From Bryobacterales bacterium (GTDB lineage: Bacteria > Acidobacteriota > Terriglobia > Bryobacterales > Bryobacteraceae): a DNA stretch of 36,360 nucleotides. A model generated the notes under the pieces. It worked only from the letters and a program-made list of their open reading frames with translations. It was not told the origin of the DNA and did no database searches. Location of the stretch: NCBI GenBank assembly GCA_003167495.1, contig PMSX01000257.1, forward strand, positions 1-36,360. Reading direction: 5' to 3'. The position numbers and the translations under genes were made by a program. Positions 26,280 to 34,879 of the stretch are shown here, one piece after another. How positions within the stretch are numbered: position 1 is the stretch's first letter; each line of letters starts with the position of its first letter.

Positions 26280-27242
26280 ATGAAGATAGCTCTCCTAGGA
26301 TACGGTAACGTTGGTAAGACTTTTGCGCGACTGCTGGAGAGCAAACACGGAGTTTACCCGTTTGCGATAGTGGGAGTGCACACAGCGAGGCATGGAAGCG
26401 CGTTCAATCCAAAGGGTTTAAGCGTGAGTCCAGCGTTTGGTCCGGCAGTGGGTTCAGTGGAAGAGTTTCTGGAGCGGGCACAACCTTCGGTGCTATTGGA
26501 GATCACTACCTTGAACCCGATGAGCGGCGAACCGGCGATTTCGCATATTCGGTCGGCGTTTTCGCGAAAGATCCATGTGATCACGGCGAATAAAGGTCCA
26601 ATCGCGCACGCATACGCGGAGTTGCGGGATGAGGCGCAGAAGGCGGGGGTGGAATTTCGTTTCGAATCGATTGTGATGGATGGGACACCGATCTTCAATC
26701 AATTTCGGAACAACCTACCGGGGCTAAAAGTACTGGGATTTACAGGAGTACTAAACTCCACATCGAAAGTAGTGGTGGCAGCGATGGCTCGGGGTCTGAG
26801 TTTGGAAGAGGGTGTCAAGGAAGCGCAGGCGATGGGAGTGGCGGAGGCAGATGCTTCGTTCGATTTGGACGGCTGGGATTCGGCGGCAAAAACGGCCGCG
26901 CTGGCGAACGTGCTGATGGATGCGCGCGTGAAACCGCAAGATGTGGAGCGCGAGGGAATACGGAGTTTTTCAGCGGAGCGGATTGCGGGTTTGGCGCGTG
27001 AGGGCAAGACGGTGCTGATTGTGAGCCGCGCGGAGAGAACGGGCGGAGGGGTGCGAATGGAGGCGAAAGCTGAAGTAATGCCGCTCACGGATCTGCTGGC
27101 GACAGCGCGCGGAACTTCGAATTTGCTGTTGTTCCACACGGACCTGATGGGAACGCTAGGAACCGTTTCGATGAACTCGGGTGTGGAACAGACGGCGTAT
27201 GGGCTCTTCAGCGATTTGGTGGATGTGGCGAGATCGGTTTGA
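26280..27242 (+). CDS. Homoserine dehydrogenase
   Basis: Reduces aspartate semialdehyde to homoserine, on the path to threonine, methionine and isoleucine. The protein has 320 residues from ATG 26280 (two codons more if GTG 26274 is used). The N-terminal Rossmann fold starts KIALLGYGNVGKTFARLL. The catalytic domain has VITANKGPIAHAY, IVMDGTPIFNQF, GVLNSTSKVVV and DLDGWDSAAKTAALANVL with its conserved Asp and Lys. There is no C-terminal ACT domain, so feedback control by threonine through that domain is absent. The gene is alone, transcribed away from the barrel gene and ending 2 bp from the fabD stop. No strong ribosome site is visible. Confidence 0.93.
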   Translation: MKIALLGYGNVGKTFARLLESKHGVYPFAIVGVHTARHGSAFNPKGLSVSPAFGPAVGSVEEFLERAQPSVLLEITTLNPMSGEPAISHIRSAFSRKIHVITANKGPIAHAYAELRDEAQKAGVEFRFESIVMDGTPIFNQFRNNLPGLKVLGFTGVLNSTSKVVVAAMARGLSLEEGVKEAQAMGVAEADASFDLDGWDSAAKTAALANVLMDARVKPQDVEREGIRSFSAERIAGLAREGKTVLIVSRAERTGGGVRMEAKAEVMPLTDLLATARGTSNLLLFHTDLMGTLGTVSMNSGVEQTAYGLFSDLVDVARSV

Positions 27243-27244
27243 AA

Positions 27245-28171
27245 TCAGCCGGGAGGGAGAGCGTCAACATCGGCCGGCGCAGCGAATTTGGAACCGCGCA
27301 AGGCCGGATTGATGGCGCGGCAAAGTCCAATGAGAACACTCCCCGGGCCGACTTCAATAAATCGCGTGATCCCGCGGCGGGCAAGTTCGCGAACGGATTC
27401 GGTCCAACGAACAGGATTGGGAATTTGCTCGATGAGTCCCTGGCGCGCAATGGCAGGATCGTCGACAAAACGCGCTTGCCAGTTGTTGATAAAGGGGAAC
27501 GACATAGGGCGAAAGGTTGTGGAATCGAGAGCGGGTTTGAGCTTTTCCTGCGCGGGCCGCATGAGAGGGCAATGGAACGGAGCGCTTACGGGCAGCAAAA
27601 CGGCGCGTTTAGCTCCGGCTGCTTTGGCAAGCTGCATGGCGCGCTCGACGGCTTGCGCATGGCCGGCGATGACGATTTGATCGGGCGAATTGAAGTTGGC
27701 AGCGGTGACAATTTCACCTTGAGCAGCTTCCTGAAGAACCCGGTCAAGCTGGCCTTCCGGCAGTTTAAGCAGAGCAGCCATGGCGCCGACGCCCTCTGGA
27801 ACAGCCTCTTGCATAAATTGGCCGCGCGCGCGGACAAGGCAGAGAGCGTCGCTAAAATCGAGACAGCCATTGGCTACTAAGGCTGAATATTCACCCAGAC
27901 TATGGCCGGCGACGATGGCGGGGCGGTGACCCAGCTCGGCGAGCACGCGGCAGGCGGCAACGGAGGTGGCTAGAATTGCGGGCTGAGTGTTGGCGGTTTT
28001 CTTAAGTTCGTCTTCCGGACCCGCGAAGCAAAGTTCCGAAAGCGGGAAGCCGAGGGCCACGTCCGCTTCGGCAAAAGTTTGCTGCGCGATCGGGAATCTC
28101 TCGGCGAGTTGCTGGCCCATGCCGGCAAATTGGGAGCCTTGTCCCGGGAAAAGGAATGCGAGATCTGACAT
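27245..28171 (-). CDS. fabD: Malonyl-CoA:ACP transacylase
   Basis: Transfers malonyl groups from CoA to acyl carrier protein for fatty acid synthesis. The protein starts LAFLFPGQGSQFAGMG and has the active-site Ser in VAGHSLGEYSAL and His in VSAPFHCPLM, with the C-terminal FIEVGPGSVLIGL. Length is 308 residues from ATG 28171, normal for FabD. An upstream in-frame ATG at 28192 would add 7 residues that the family does not usually have, so the shorter start is preferred; neither has a strong ribosome site. Other fab genes (acpP, fabG, fabF) are not in the window. Confidence 0.95.
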   Translation of the reverse strand: MSDLAFLFPGQGSQFAGMGQQLAERFPIAQQTFAEADVALGFPLSELCFAGPEDELKKTANTQPAILATSVAACRVLAELGHRPAIVAGHSLGEYSALVANGCLDFSDALCLVRARGQFMQEAVPEGVGAMAALLKLPEGQLDRVLQEAAQGEIVTAANFNSPDQIVIAGHAQAVERAMQLAKAAGAKRAVLLPVSAPFHCPLMRPAQEKLKPALDSTTFRPMSFPFINNWQARFVDDPAIARQGLIEQIPNPVRWTESVRELARRGITRFIEVGPGSVLIGLCRAINPALRGSKFAAPADVDALPPG

Positions 28172-28330
28172 TTCAATGTTGACCTTCCACATCTTACCCA
28201 GGGGATACCAAGGGTACTAGAGCCAGTTCACGGGGGGTCTTAGCATTTGGGTGTCCCGTTGAGCGGCAATATTCGCTACATTAAGCAGATACAGCCGCCT
28301 AGAAATCTAATCATTTTCGAGGGTGCATAA

Positions 28331-28894
28331 ATGCAACTTGCGAGCAGTTCTGTTCCTTATCAATACGCGGACCGGCGACGGGATGTTTTGGATAACACGG
28401 AATCCGAGTTCCCGTGGTTTGCATTACGAACACGTTCCAATTTTGAGAACGTGGCCGCCCTTTCACTACAGAACAGGGGCCTCAAGCCGTACTTGCCGGC
28501 GTATCGGAACCGGCGTCGGTGGTCGGATCGGATCGTCGTTTCAGATACTCCGTTGTTCAGGGGATATGTGTTTTGCCGGTTTAATCCAACCGACCGTCTA
28601 TCGGTGCTAACCGCGCGAGGGGTGATCTCCATCGTGTCTCACGGAACAGAGCCGGCACCAGTCGACGAAAGAGAGATCGAGGCGGTTCAAACGATTCTCT
28701 GTTCGGGTTTGGCGACGGAGCCGTGCCCGTTTCTGCGGCTGGGGCAGACAGTGCGAGTGGTGCGCGGAGCACTGACGGGAGTGGAGGGAGTTCTGGTCAG
28801 GAAGAAGTCGGACTTCCGGCTGGTGATCTCGGTAACGATGCTGCAACGGTCAGTGTCGGTGGAAATCGAGCGAGAATGGGTGAGCGTGCGGTAA
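28331..28894 (+). CDS. UpxY/NusG-like transcription antiterminator
   Basis: A 187-residue NusG paralogue. The NGN domain (about 28-125) starts PWFALRTRSNFENVAALSLQ and includes YLPAYRNRRRWSDR and PLFRGYVFCRF. A KOW-like domain follows (LRLGQTVRVVRGALTGVEGV to the end). Such specialised NusG proteins usually sit at the head of a polysaccharide or secondary-metabolite operon and let RNA polymerase read through it. Here the next gene on the same strand is 6 kb away and the intervening genes run the other way, so it is an orphan and must act elsewhere if functional. It is divergent from fabD across a 159-bp gap. Confidence 0.88.
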   Translation: MQLASSSVPYQYADRRRDVLDNTESEFPWFALRTRSNFENVAALSLQNRGLKPYLPAYRNRRRWSDRIVVSDTPLFRGYVFCRFNPTDRLSVLTARGVISIVSHGTEPAPVDEREIEAVQTILCSGLATEPCPFLRLGQTVRVVRGALTGVEGVLVRKKSDFRLVISVTMLQRSVSVEIEREWVSVR

Positions 28895-28960
28895 AGAGCG
28901 GTAAAGGTGTTTGACCCCTTTTTGGGTGGACCCCTTTTTGGGCGTGACCCTTTGGGGGGC
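28888..28960. repeat. Short tandem repeats in a convergent gap
   Basis: GCGGTAAAG occurs at 28888 and 28898. It is followed by GACCCCTTTTTGGG at 28913-28926 and again at 28929-28942, and by a decayed third copy (GACCCTTTGGGG) from 28946. Each unit is a small palindrome (CCC-T5-GGG). It fills the 78-bp gap between two convergent genes and may serve as a weak two-way terminator. Confidence 0.45.
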
Positions 28961-28972
28961 GTTTCGGTGGGT

Positions 28973-29362
28973 TCAGAGAACGGCTTCGCGCCAAGCGGTA
29001 CGAACCTGCTGGGGCAACAGCATGACGTCGAACGGTTTTTCAATGACACTGGCGGCGCCCAAGGCTCGATATTCGTCTAATTGAGATTCCTCGACGCAGG
29101 CGGTCATGAATACCACTGGGATTTGGCTGGTCGCGTGATTTTCGCGCAGCATTTTGAACGTCGCAATGCCGTCTACTTCGGGCATCATGACGTCGGTGAG
29201 AATGAGGTCCGGCTGCCAGGCGGCCGCTTGGCGAACACCTTCGTTGCCCTCCAAACAGGTGAGCAAGGTAAAACCGCCCAACGCTTCGAGAGAGATTTTG
29301 ACGATGGCAAGAATGTCAGGATCGTCGTCGATGCAGAGGATTTTATTCAATGAGGAGTTCAC
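28973..29362 (-). CDS. Single-domain response regulator (CheY-like)
   Basis: A 129-residue receiver domain with no output domain. The acidic pocket is DDD at 12-14, the phospho-acceptor is Asp57 in LILTDVMMP, the switch Thr is 87 in VVFMTA, and Lys109 lies in VIEKPFD. Its ATG overlaps the stop of the large hybrid kinase (ATGA), so it is made together with it and is its likely phosphorylation target or phosphate sink. Last gene of the leftward phosphorelay cluster. Confidence 0.93.
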   Translation of the reverse strand: MNSSLNKILCIDDDPDILAIVKISLEALGGFTLLTCLEGNEGVRQAAAWQPDLILTDVMMPEVDGIATFKMLRENHATSQIPVVFMTACVEESQLDEYRALGAASVIEKPFDVMLLPQQVRTAWREAVL

Positions 29363-31743
29363 AGTACCGGTTGCCTTTCTCTTTCATTCGGGGTGCAGAC
29401 AAGCTCTTTGCCGCGCAAGAGGGCTTTGCGTACGTGCTGCACCAGTATCTGCTGATCGATTGGCTTAGGCAGCCAGTCGACGGAGGTACAATCTCCGCGA
29501 TATCTTTGACGGGCTTCCTCGGCTCTGCCGGAGACGACCACGACGGGCATATGGCGGGTCGCGGGGAGGGAGCGTAATTCTTGCAAGAAAATCAGGCCGT
29601 CCGCGTCGGGCAAACTGAGGTCGAGCGTCATGACGGCGAAAGAGGTGTCTTGTAACTTCTGGCGGGCTTCCCGAATCAGACCCGCCGTATGGACCTCAAA
29701 GCCTGCCTGCTCGATAACGAGACGCATGATTAACGCCAAATCGCGATCATCCTCGCAAACGAGAACGCGCATAGCAGTGTCACGTACCTCGCCTAAAATC
29801 TCTTCGCGGCCCGGCTTGGGCAGTTGAAAGAAAAACGTGGTTCCCCGCCCGGCCTCGGATGTAAAGCCGATTTGCCCGCCCATGGCCTCGATCAAGTCTT
29901 TTGCTATAGACAAACCCAAACCGCTCCCTTCATAGCGGCGGGAGATGGAGGAATCAGCTTGCGCGAACCTTTCGAAAACTCGCGGGCGAAAACTTTCGGG
30001 TATTCCGCACCCACGGTCCTCGACCTCAAAACGGATATTTGCGTTCTGGTCTTTGGCCCGGAGCGTGATTACGCCGCCAGGGTTTGAAAACTTGGCGGCG
30101 TTGGACATAAGGTTCGCGATGATCTGCATCAAGCGGCCCGGGTCGGCGACGGCAGTGAGGCTCGATGGCATTTCATCGAGCACGAAGCGCACTTTGTATT
30201 TCTCGGCGTACTGGGCGTGGCACTCGACGGCTTGGCGGAGCAACTCGGCGACGGGAGTTTTGCAAAGGCCGAGCGATAAATTGCCGGAGGTGGATTTTTC
30301 CAGCGCCAATACGTCATTCACAAGCCTGGCGAGGCGTTCGGCGTTTGAATCGGCAATTCTTACCATGGCGGCAGCCTTTTCCGGCAGCTTGCCCAAGGTT
30401 TGGGCGTTTAGCAAGCCCAGCGCTCCGCGAATGGAAGTCAGAGGTGTGCGCAGTTCGTGGCTCACCTTGGAGATGAATTCGCTTTTCATCCGAGCGATGC
30501 GGTTCCGCTCAGTTTCATCAATGGCGATTTGGACAAACACCTTTCGTCCGCGGGAAAGAGTGCTCTGCGTGTGAACCTCTACGTCATAGAGGCTGCCGTT
30601 TTTACGGCGGTAGGCAGCATGATAGATGGTTTTGTCCTGTTCGCCGGCTACGAGCGGCTGGAGCAATTTTCGTAGCTGCTGCTCGGTGAACTGCGGCGCG
30701 AGATCGAGCAGGTTGATTTCCTGAATCTGGTCCTCTGTATACCCCAGGTTTTGCAGCGCGCCCTTGTTGGCTTGCAAAATTGTAAGTTTGGCCGCATCGA
30801 CAATAACGATTTCCTGAACGGATTCCTCGAGAATTACACCGAGGGTAGCAAGGTCCTGGCTTTGGCTAATCATCTGCGCCGCCTGGCGCTTAAAGTCGTC
30901 TTCGGCCTGGCGCTGCACGGTGATATCGCGCATCACGCCTACTAGTATTTTGTCGCCAGTCCGGTCGGAAAACGTGGCGCGCTTGATAGAGAACAGGCGC
31001 TGGACGCCGTCCAGATCGGCGATGCTTTGCTCGCTGACAGAGGGCTGGTCACACTTGAGCGCTAACTCATCGTGGTCCCAAAACGCGTCGCCAGGGGCGG
31101 AGGCTGACGCCGCACCGGTCAATTCACCAAAAGCTCGATTGCCCATCACAGGGAAGTGTGCGGCATTTTTGACAAAGATGGGATCGGGAATGTGATTGAG
31201 CAGGCTATTAAGAAAGTGATTGCTGTCCTCCAGATTTTGACGCTGCCGCTCAATGGTCTGACTCTGTGACTGGATGGTGCGGGCATTGCGATGGTGTTCA
31301 ATGGCGGCGAGGATAGAGCGGTGAAGGACCGCGCCCGAGACCGCAGATTTGGCGAGATAGTCATTCGCCCCCGCTTTGATACCCCGGACAGCCAGCGCTT
31401 CGTTGCCTTGGCCGGTGAGCATAATTACCGGAAGGAACGGATAGGTTTCGCGAACTTGCGCAAGCACAGCGAGGCCGTCGCTGCCGGGCAGAGAGTAATC
31501 GAGCAGCAAGACATCCGGCGTGTTCGAGGCGATGGCTGCCAAACCGCTTGGACCGTCGGCGGCTTCGGTGAAGGAATACTCGACTCCGCTCACGTAGCGG
31601 AGCGCACGGATATAAGCTTCGCGATCATCGGGATTGTCGTCGATGATTAATGCCTGTATTACTGAGTCAACGGAAGTGTCGCTCAAGGAAATGGACGCCG
31701 CTTCGTCGATGATCAGGGTCCGCAGGTCGGCTTGGTTGGACAT
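29359..31743 (-). CDS. Hybrid sensor kinase REC-PAS-PAS-HisKA-HATPase-REC
   Basis: A 794-residue soluble protein. An N-terminal receiver has Asp82 in VLLLDYSLPG. A coiled linker (150-178) leads to two PAS domains (about 178-280 and 298-412, each ending in an RDITxQR or DETERNR-type motif). HisKA follows with His429 in ISKVSHELRTPLTSIRG. The HATPase has N-box Asn548 in ANLMSNAAKFS, then DRGCGIP and GSGLGLSIA. A C-terminal receiver has Asp708 in VMTLDLSLP. Receivers at both ends suggest that it takes phosphate from an upstream kinase and passes it on. It lacks membrane segments and an Hpt domain. The start lies 160 bp after the preceding regulator gene, across the 45-bp tandem repeats. Confidence 0.93.
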   Translation of the reverse strand: MSNQADLRTLIIDEAASISLSDTSVDSVIQALIIDDNPDDREAYIRALRYVSGVEYSFTEAADGPSGLAAIASNTPDVLLLDYSLPGSDGLAVLAQVRETYPFLPVIMLTGQGNEALAVRGIKAGANDYLAKSAVSGAVLHRSILAAIEHHRNARTIQSQSQTIERQRQNLEDSNHFLNSLLNHIPDPIFVKNAAHFPVMGNRAFGELTGAASASAPGDAFWDHDELALKCDQPSVSEQSIADLDGVQRLFSIKRATFSDRTGDKILVGVMRDITVQRQAEDDFKRQAAQMISQSQDLATLGVILEESVQEIVIVDAAKLTILQANKGALQNLGYTEDQIQEINLLDLAPQFTEQQLRKLLQPLVAGEQDKTIYHAAYRRKNGSLYDVEVHTQSTLSRGRKVFVQIAIDETERNRIARMKSEFISKVSHELRTPLTSIRGALGLLNAQTLGKLPEKAAAMVRIADSNAERLARLVNDVLALEKSTSGNLSLGLCKTPVAELLRQAVECHAQYAEKYKVRFVLDEMPSSLTAVADPGRLMQIIANLMSNAAKFSNPGGVITLRAKDQNANIRFEVEDRGCGIPESFRPRVFERFAQADSSISRRYEGSGLGLSIAKDLIEAMGGQIGFTSEAGRGTTFFFQLPKPGREEILGEVRDTAMRVLVCEDDRDLALIMRLVIEQAGFEVHTAGLIREARQKLQDTSFAVMTLDLSLPDADGLIFLQELRSLPATRHMPVVVVSGRAEEARQRYRGDCTSVDWLPKPIDQQILVQHVRKALLRGKELVCTPNERERQPVL

Positions 31744-31750
31744 AGTTAGC

Positions 31751-31885
31751 GCGTACTCGCTGGTAACGCCGGGTTAGGTCGCGGGCGATTGCGGTGCGGT
31801 TTCCGTGTGGACGCCAACTCAGAGTGCGGACGGTTGCGGTGCCGTTTCGGTGTGGACGCCAAGTCAGAGTGCAGGCGGTTGCCGT
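31751..31885. repeat. 45-bp tandem repeat, two good copies and one degenerate
   Basis: Copies at 31796-31840 and 31841-31885 differ at 6 of 45 positions and share GTGTGGACGCCAA and TCAGAGTGC. A third copy at 31751-31795 keeps the period and matches at about 28 of 45. They fill the gap between the Rcp-like regulator and the hybrid kinase. The period is a multiple of three and a frame stays open through it, but its product is a repetitive Arg/His/Pro string, so I do not treat it as a gene. Confidence 0.75.
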
Positions 31886-31903
31886 GCGGTTGCGGTTGTA
31901 GTG

Positions 31904-32365
31904 TCATGTGAGCTGAAGGGCGGGCAGGACCTCCGGGAAGATCGCGATGCCGAACCAATATCCTTTTAATCGCCTTGCTGCTTCGATCAAACCCTGAAAA
32001 CCGACTGGCTTCTGAATGTAAGTGGCGGCGCCTAGGTCGTAGCACTTGTTTATATCGTTAGGGTCCGATGAAGTGGTGAGCACAACCACTGGCAAAGCCC
32101 TTAGCCGAAGGTCGGTTTTGATGGACTGGAGCGTTCTGCGGCCATCCATGCCAGGCATGTTCAAGTCGAGCAGAATGAGTTTCGGAATGACGACCGCTGG
32201 ATCGCCGTTGTACCTGCCTCGCTTGTGCAGGTAGTCGAGCGCATCCTCTCCGCTCTGGCTCCAGTGGAGGGGATTTAACAGGTTTGCCTCCTTGAAACTG
32301 CGCACGGTGGATTCGTAGTCGTCGGGATTATCCTCAACAAGGAGTATGTGTCCCAGTCCATTCAT
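31904..32365 (-). CDS. Rcp1-like single-domain response regulator
   Basis: A 153-residue receiver of the Rcp type that partners phytochrome-like PAS kinases. Glu11-Asp12 and Asp15-Asp16 form the acidic pocket, Asp67 in LILLDLNMPG accepts phosphate, Thr97-Thr98 and Lys119 in YIQKPVG complete the site, and an extra C-terminal extension follows. The start is ATG 32365, overlapping the TGA of the upstream PAS kinase (ATGA). The frame is open 22 codons further upstream inside that gene. Coupled translation makes it the likely direct partner of that kinase. Confidence 0.92.
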   Translation of the reverse strand: MNGLGHILLVEDNPDDYESTVRSFKEANLLNPLHWSQSGEDALDYLHKRGRYNGDPAVVIPKLILLDLNMPGMDGRRTLQSIKTDLRLRALPVVVLTTSSDPNDINKCYDLGAATYIQKPVGFQGLIEAARRLKGYWFGIAIFPEVLPALQLT

Positions 32366-34272
32366 GTTTTCTGCCTTTCCTGAATCGTGAAGAAAAACGT
32401 CGTGCCTTGGCCTTGTTGCGACTCGAGCCAAATGTGGCCGCCGTGCCGTTCCACGATCTTCTTGGCGAATGTCAGGCCGACGCCTGAACCGCGGACTGCA
32501 TCGTCCTCCGGGTGCAGTCGCTTGAAAATAGTAAACACTTCGTTTTGAAACTCCGCTGGGATACCGATGCCGTTGTCGCGGACATAGATGACGTTGTGTT
32601 GTCGGCCATATTCGCTTAGGTAGCCAATTTCGACGAGTTTTTCCGGTTTGTTGTTGTATTTGATTGCGTTGGCAATGAGATTGCGGAATACCTCGCCGAT
32701 GCGGGTGGCATCGCAGACCAAGGCTGGGAGCTTTTCGTTGATTTTTACCGACACGCCTGGTTCCCCAGAGGCGCTTTCCGATTGTTCCAAAATGTCATGT
32801 ACCACCGTATTAAGATCGGTGTTAGAGTACGCCAGTTCCTGCCGCCCGAGGCGCGACAGGTAGAGCAAATTGTCGATCAGTAGTACCATTCGATTGCAGA
32901 GAAAACAGATGCGGTCGAGCCGCTTGATACCTACCTCATCGACCTGCGCGGCATAATCTTCCTTAAGAAACTGCGCATTATTAGACAACCCACGCAGTGG
33001 TTCTCTAAGGTCGTGCGAGGCAATGTAGGCAAAGTCATCCAGTTCCTGATTGCTCTGTTTGAGGTTCGCAATAAGGTTGGAGCGCTCGTTTTCGACCTGT
33101 TTGCGGGCGGTGATGTCGCGGACAATGCTGGAGGCGCCGACAATTCGCCCGCCGGCGTCGAGCAGCGGCGAGACATTCAACGAAACGGCAACGGTCCGGC
33201 CACTTTTGTGCTGGCGTAGGGTCTCGAAATGCTCGACGTGTTCGCCTTTCCTGAGGCGGTTCAGAATATAGGTTTCGTCGGCTTGCCCTGGGGGGATGAT
33301 TATGCCGATGTGGCAGCCGATGGCTTCGCTGGCGCAATAGCCAAACATGCGTTCCGCGCCGGCATTCCATGACGTGATGATGCTTCCCAACGTCTTGCTG
33401 ATGATGGCGTCGTCTGACGAGTCGACAATCGCCGCCAACAGCGTATTTTTTCCCTCGGCGCGCTTACGCTCGGTGATATCGACGATGGAACAGAGGACCC
33501 AGGTTTCGCTGTCGGACTCGATGGGGTTGAGTCCGATTTCGACCGGGAACTCGGAGCCGTCTTTACGGGTGGCGAAAAGGTCGCGACCGGTTCCCATGGC
33601 GCGTGCTTGCGGGTTGGAAAAGAACGCGGAACGGAGTGCCGGATGGGCGCCACGCAGCGCTTGCGGCAGCAGGATTTCGACGGGCTGCCCCATCAGCTCT
33701 TCGCGCTCGTAGCCAAAGAGTTTTGTAGCAGTGTCGTTAGCCAACGTGATAGTACCGCTCCGATTCATGCCGAGGATTCCGATGGGCACCGAATCGATGA
33801 CCATTTGCGCATGGTGGCCGGCAGCGAGCACGCCAGCTTCGGCGCGCTTACGCTGACTGATGTCGCGGATTAGACCGATGAAGAAATGGCCGCCGGGCAA
33901 TTCCACTTCGCTGACGCCGAGCTCGATGGGGAAGATTGTTCCGTCGGCGCGGCGGGCGGGCAATTCGCGTTGCCCCTGGCCAATCACCTTCCCTTCTCCG
34001 GTTGCGTGAAAGTGCCGCAGGTATCCGTCGTGAGCGGAGTGGTGTGGCTCGGGCATCAGCACGCTGACGTTGCGGCCAATGACATCGGCGGCCCGATAGC
34101 CGAAGATTTGTTCGGCGGCCCGATTGAACGAGCGAACGGTACCGTCGAGGCCAATGGCGATAATGGCGTCTACCGCTTGATGGAGTACGGCCTGGAGGTA
34201 GCCTTTATCGGCGGCAGTGGATTCGAGGGAATCGCGGAGGGCCGTAAGATCCGCCCGCGTTTCAGTTTCCAT
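32362..34272 (-). CDS. Triple-PAS sensor histidine kinase
   Basis: A 636-residue soluble kinase. Three PAS domains span about 28-140 (AIIAIGLDGTVRSFNRAAEQ), 159-270 (GILGMNRSGTITLANDTATK) and 281-392 (AIISKTLGSIITSWNAGAER). The dimerisation box has His420 in YIASHDLREPLRGL. The ATPase domain ends the protein with NLIANAIKYN, RDNGIGIP and GSGVGLTFAKKIVERHGG. The arrangement resembles bacteriophytochrome-type kinases without the chromophore module. ATG 34272 is chosen because the PAS-kinase pattern starts soon after it. The open frame extends 106 codons further, but those read as Lys/Pro/Asn-rich filler over a hairpin. It is the first gene of the leftward phosphorelay operon. Confidence 0.9.
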   Translation of the reverse strand: METETRADLTALRDSLESTAADKGYLQAVLHQAVDAIIAIGLDGTVRSFNRAAEQIFGYRAADVIGRNVSVLMPEPHHSAHDGYLRHFHATGEGKVIGQGQRELPARRADGTIFPIELGVSEVELPGGHFFIGLIRDISQRKRAEAGVLAAGHHAQMVIDSVPIGILGMNRSGTITLANDTATKLFGYEREELMGQPVEILLPQALRGAHPALRSAFFSNPQARAMGTGRDLFATRKDGSEFPVEIGLNPIESDSETWVLCSIVDITERKRAEGKNTLLAAIVDSSDDAIISKTLGSIITSWNAGAERMFGYCASEAIGCHIGIIIPPGQADETYILNRLRKGEHVEHFETLRQHKSGRTVAVSLNVSPLLDAGGRIVGASSIVRDITARKQVENERSNLIANLKQSNQELDDFAYIASHDLREPLRGLSNNAQFLKEDYAAQVDEVGIKRLDRICFLCNRMVLLIDNLLYLSRLGRQELAYSNTDLNTVVHDILEQSESASGEPGVSVKINEKLPALVCDATRIGEVFRNLIANAIKYNNKPEKLVEIGYLSEYGRQHNVIYVRDNGIGIPAEFQNEVFTIFKRLHPEDDAVRGSGVGLTFAKKIVERHGGHIWLESQQGQGTTFFFTIQERQKT

Positions 34273-34879
34273 TTTGTTCGCCGTTGCCCAAGAGAGCCCT
34301 CTTGATGGATGGTGAAGGTTTCGTGAGATATTTCTCAGGATTGGCTTGGTGAAGGCTGGAAATGGGGTCCTATTCGATGATGGATTGCCGCGATTTTTGC
34401 CGGTTGCGAGAGGGGTGATTTTGGGGGGCTTTTTACCGCCCCTTAAAATATATAGGCAGACGCGGTAAAAAGTCCGGTTTTTGGCGGTGCACAAAATCCG
34501 TTTTTGCCGGTTGTTTTGCCGGGTGTTCGTGGCCGGCGAAACTTGGCCCTGAACTTTGTGTGAAGGCGTTTTTTCGACGATTTTCGGCATTGGTTTGCGG
34601 TGCTTTCCTGAGTATCAAAGTTGGCGGCGGCCGACGGGATGCGAGCACGCCTTTCCTTTGCCAAGTTTAGGAGGAGGGGCGAACAGGCCGAAGGTGAAAA
34701 GTATCGCAAATGATTGAAACCACAGGAGAAAGAATATTTTACATTTTTGCTAATCGCTCGCAGCGCCGGTCAGCGCAGCCGCTCATTACGTTCAAAATTC
34801 CAAGCCTAAAATTTCAGTGACCTAAGCAGCGTGCTGATGCAGCGGTCCGGGCGGCATCCAGCGGCGCTAAACTCGGGAG
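34273..34879. other. Gene-free leader and intergenic region
   Basis: About 600 bp without a credible gene, between two divergent units. It holds the large inverted repeat at 34426-34475 and a direct repeat TTTTTGCCGGTTG (34394-34406 and 34481-34493). A shorter TTTTGCCGG follows at 34494-34502. Near 34740 there is an AT-rich patch. The open frame that crosses the left half is the unlikely N-terminal extension of the PAS kinase. Confidence 0.5.
34426..34475 (-). promoter_or_regulatory. Long inverted repeat around an AT-rich -10-like core
   Basis: GGGCTTTTTACCGC (34426-34439) faces GCGGTAAAAAGTCC (34462-34475): 13 Watson-Crick pairs and one G-T. The 22-bp centre is AT-rich and on the minus strand contains TATATAT. 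It lies about 155-200 bp upstream of the PAS kinase start and could be an operator over its promoter, or an RNA hairpin in its leader. There is no T-run to make it a clear terminator. Confidence 0.45.

Noticed and set aside
27239-27880. A 213-codon plus-strand ORF after homoserine dehydrogenase
   Set aside because: Lies fully antisense to fabD, which has all catalytic motifs.
28888-28960. A CRISPR array
   Set aside because: Repeat units are too short and there are no unique spacers or cas genes in the window.
31746-32045. A 99-codon minus-strand ORF through the 45-bp repeats
   Set aside because: Its product is a repetitive Arg/His/Pro string and half of it overlaps the Rcp-like regulator in another frame.
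34273-34590. A 106-residue N-terminal extension of the PAS kinase
   Set aside because: Low-complexity sequence covering the palindrome, no ribosome site, and no homology to PAS kinases expected there.
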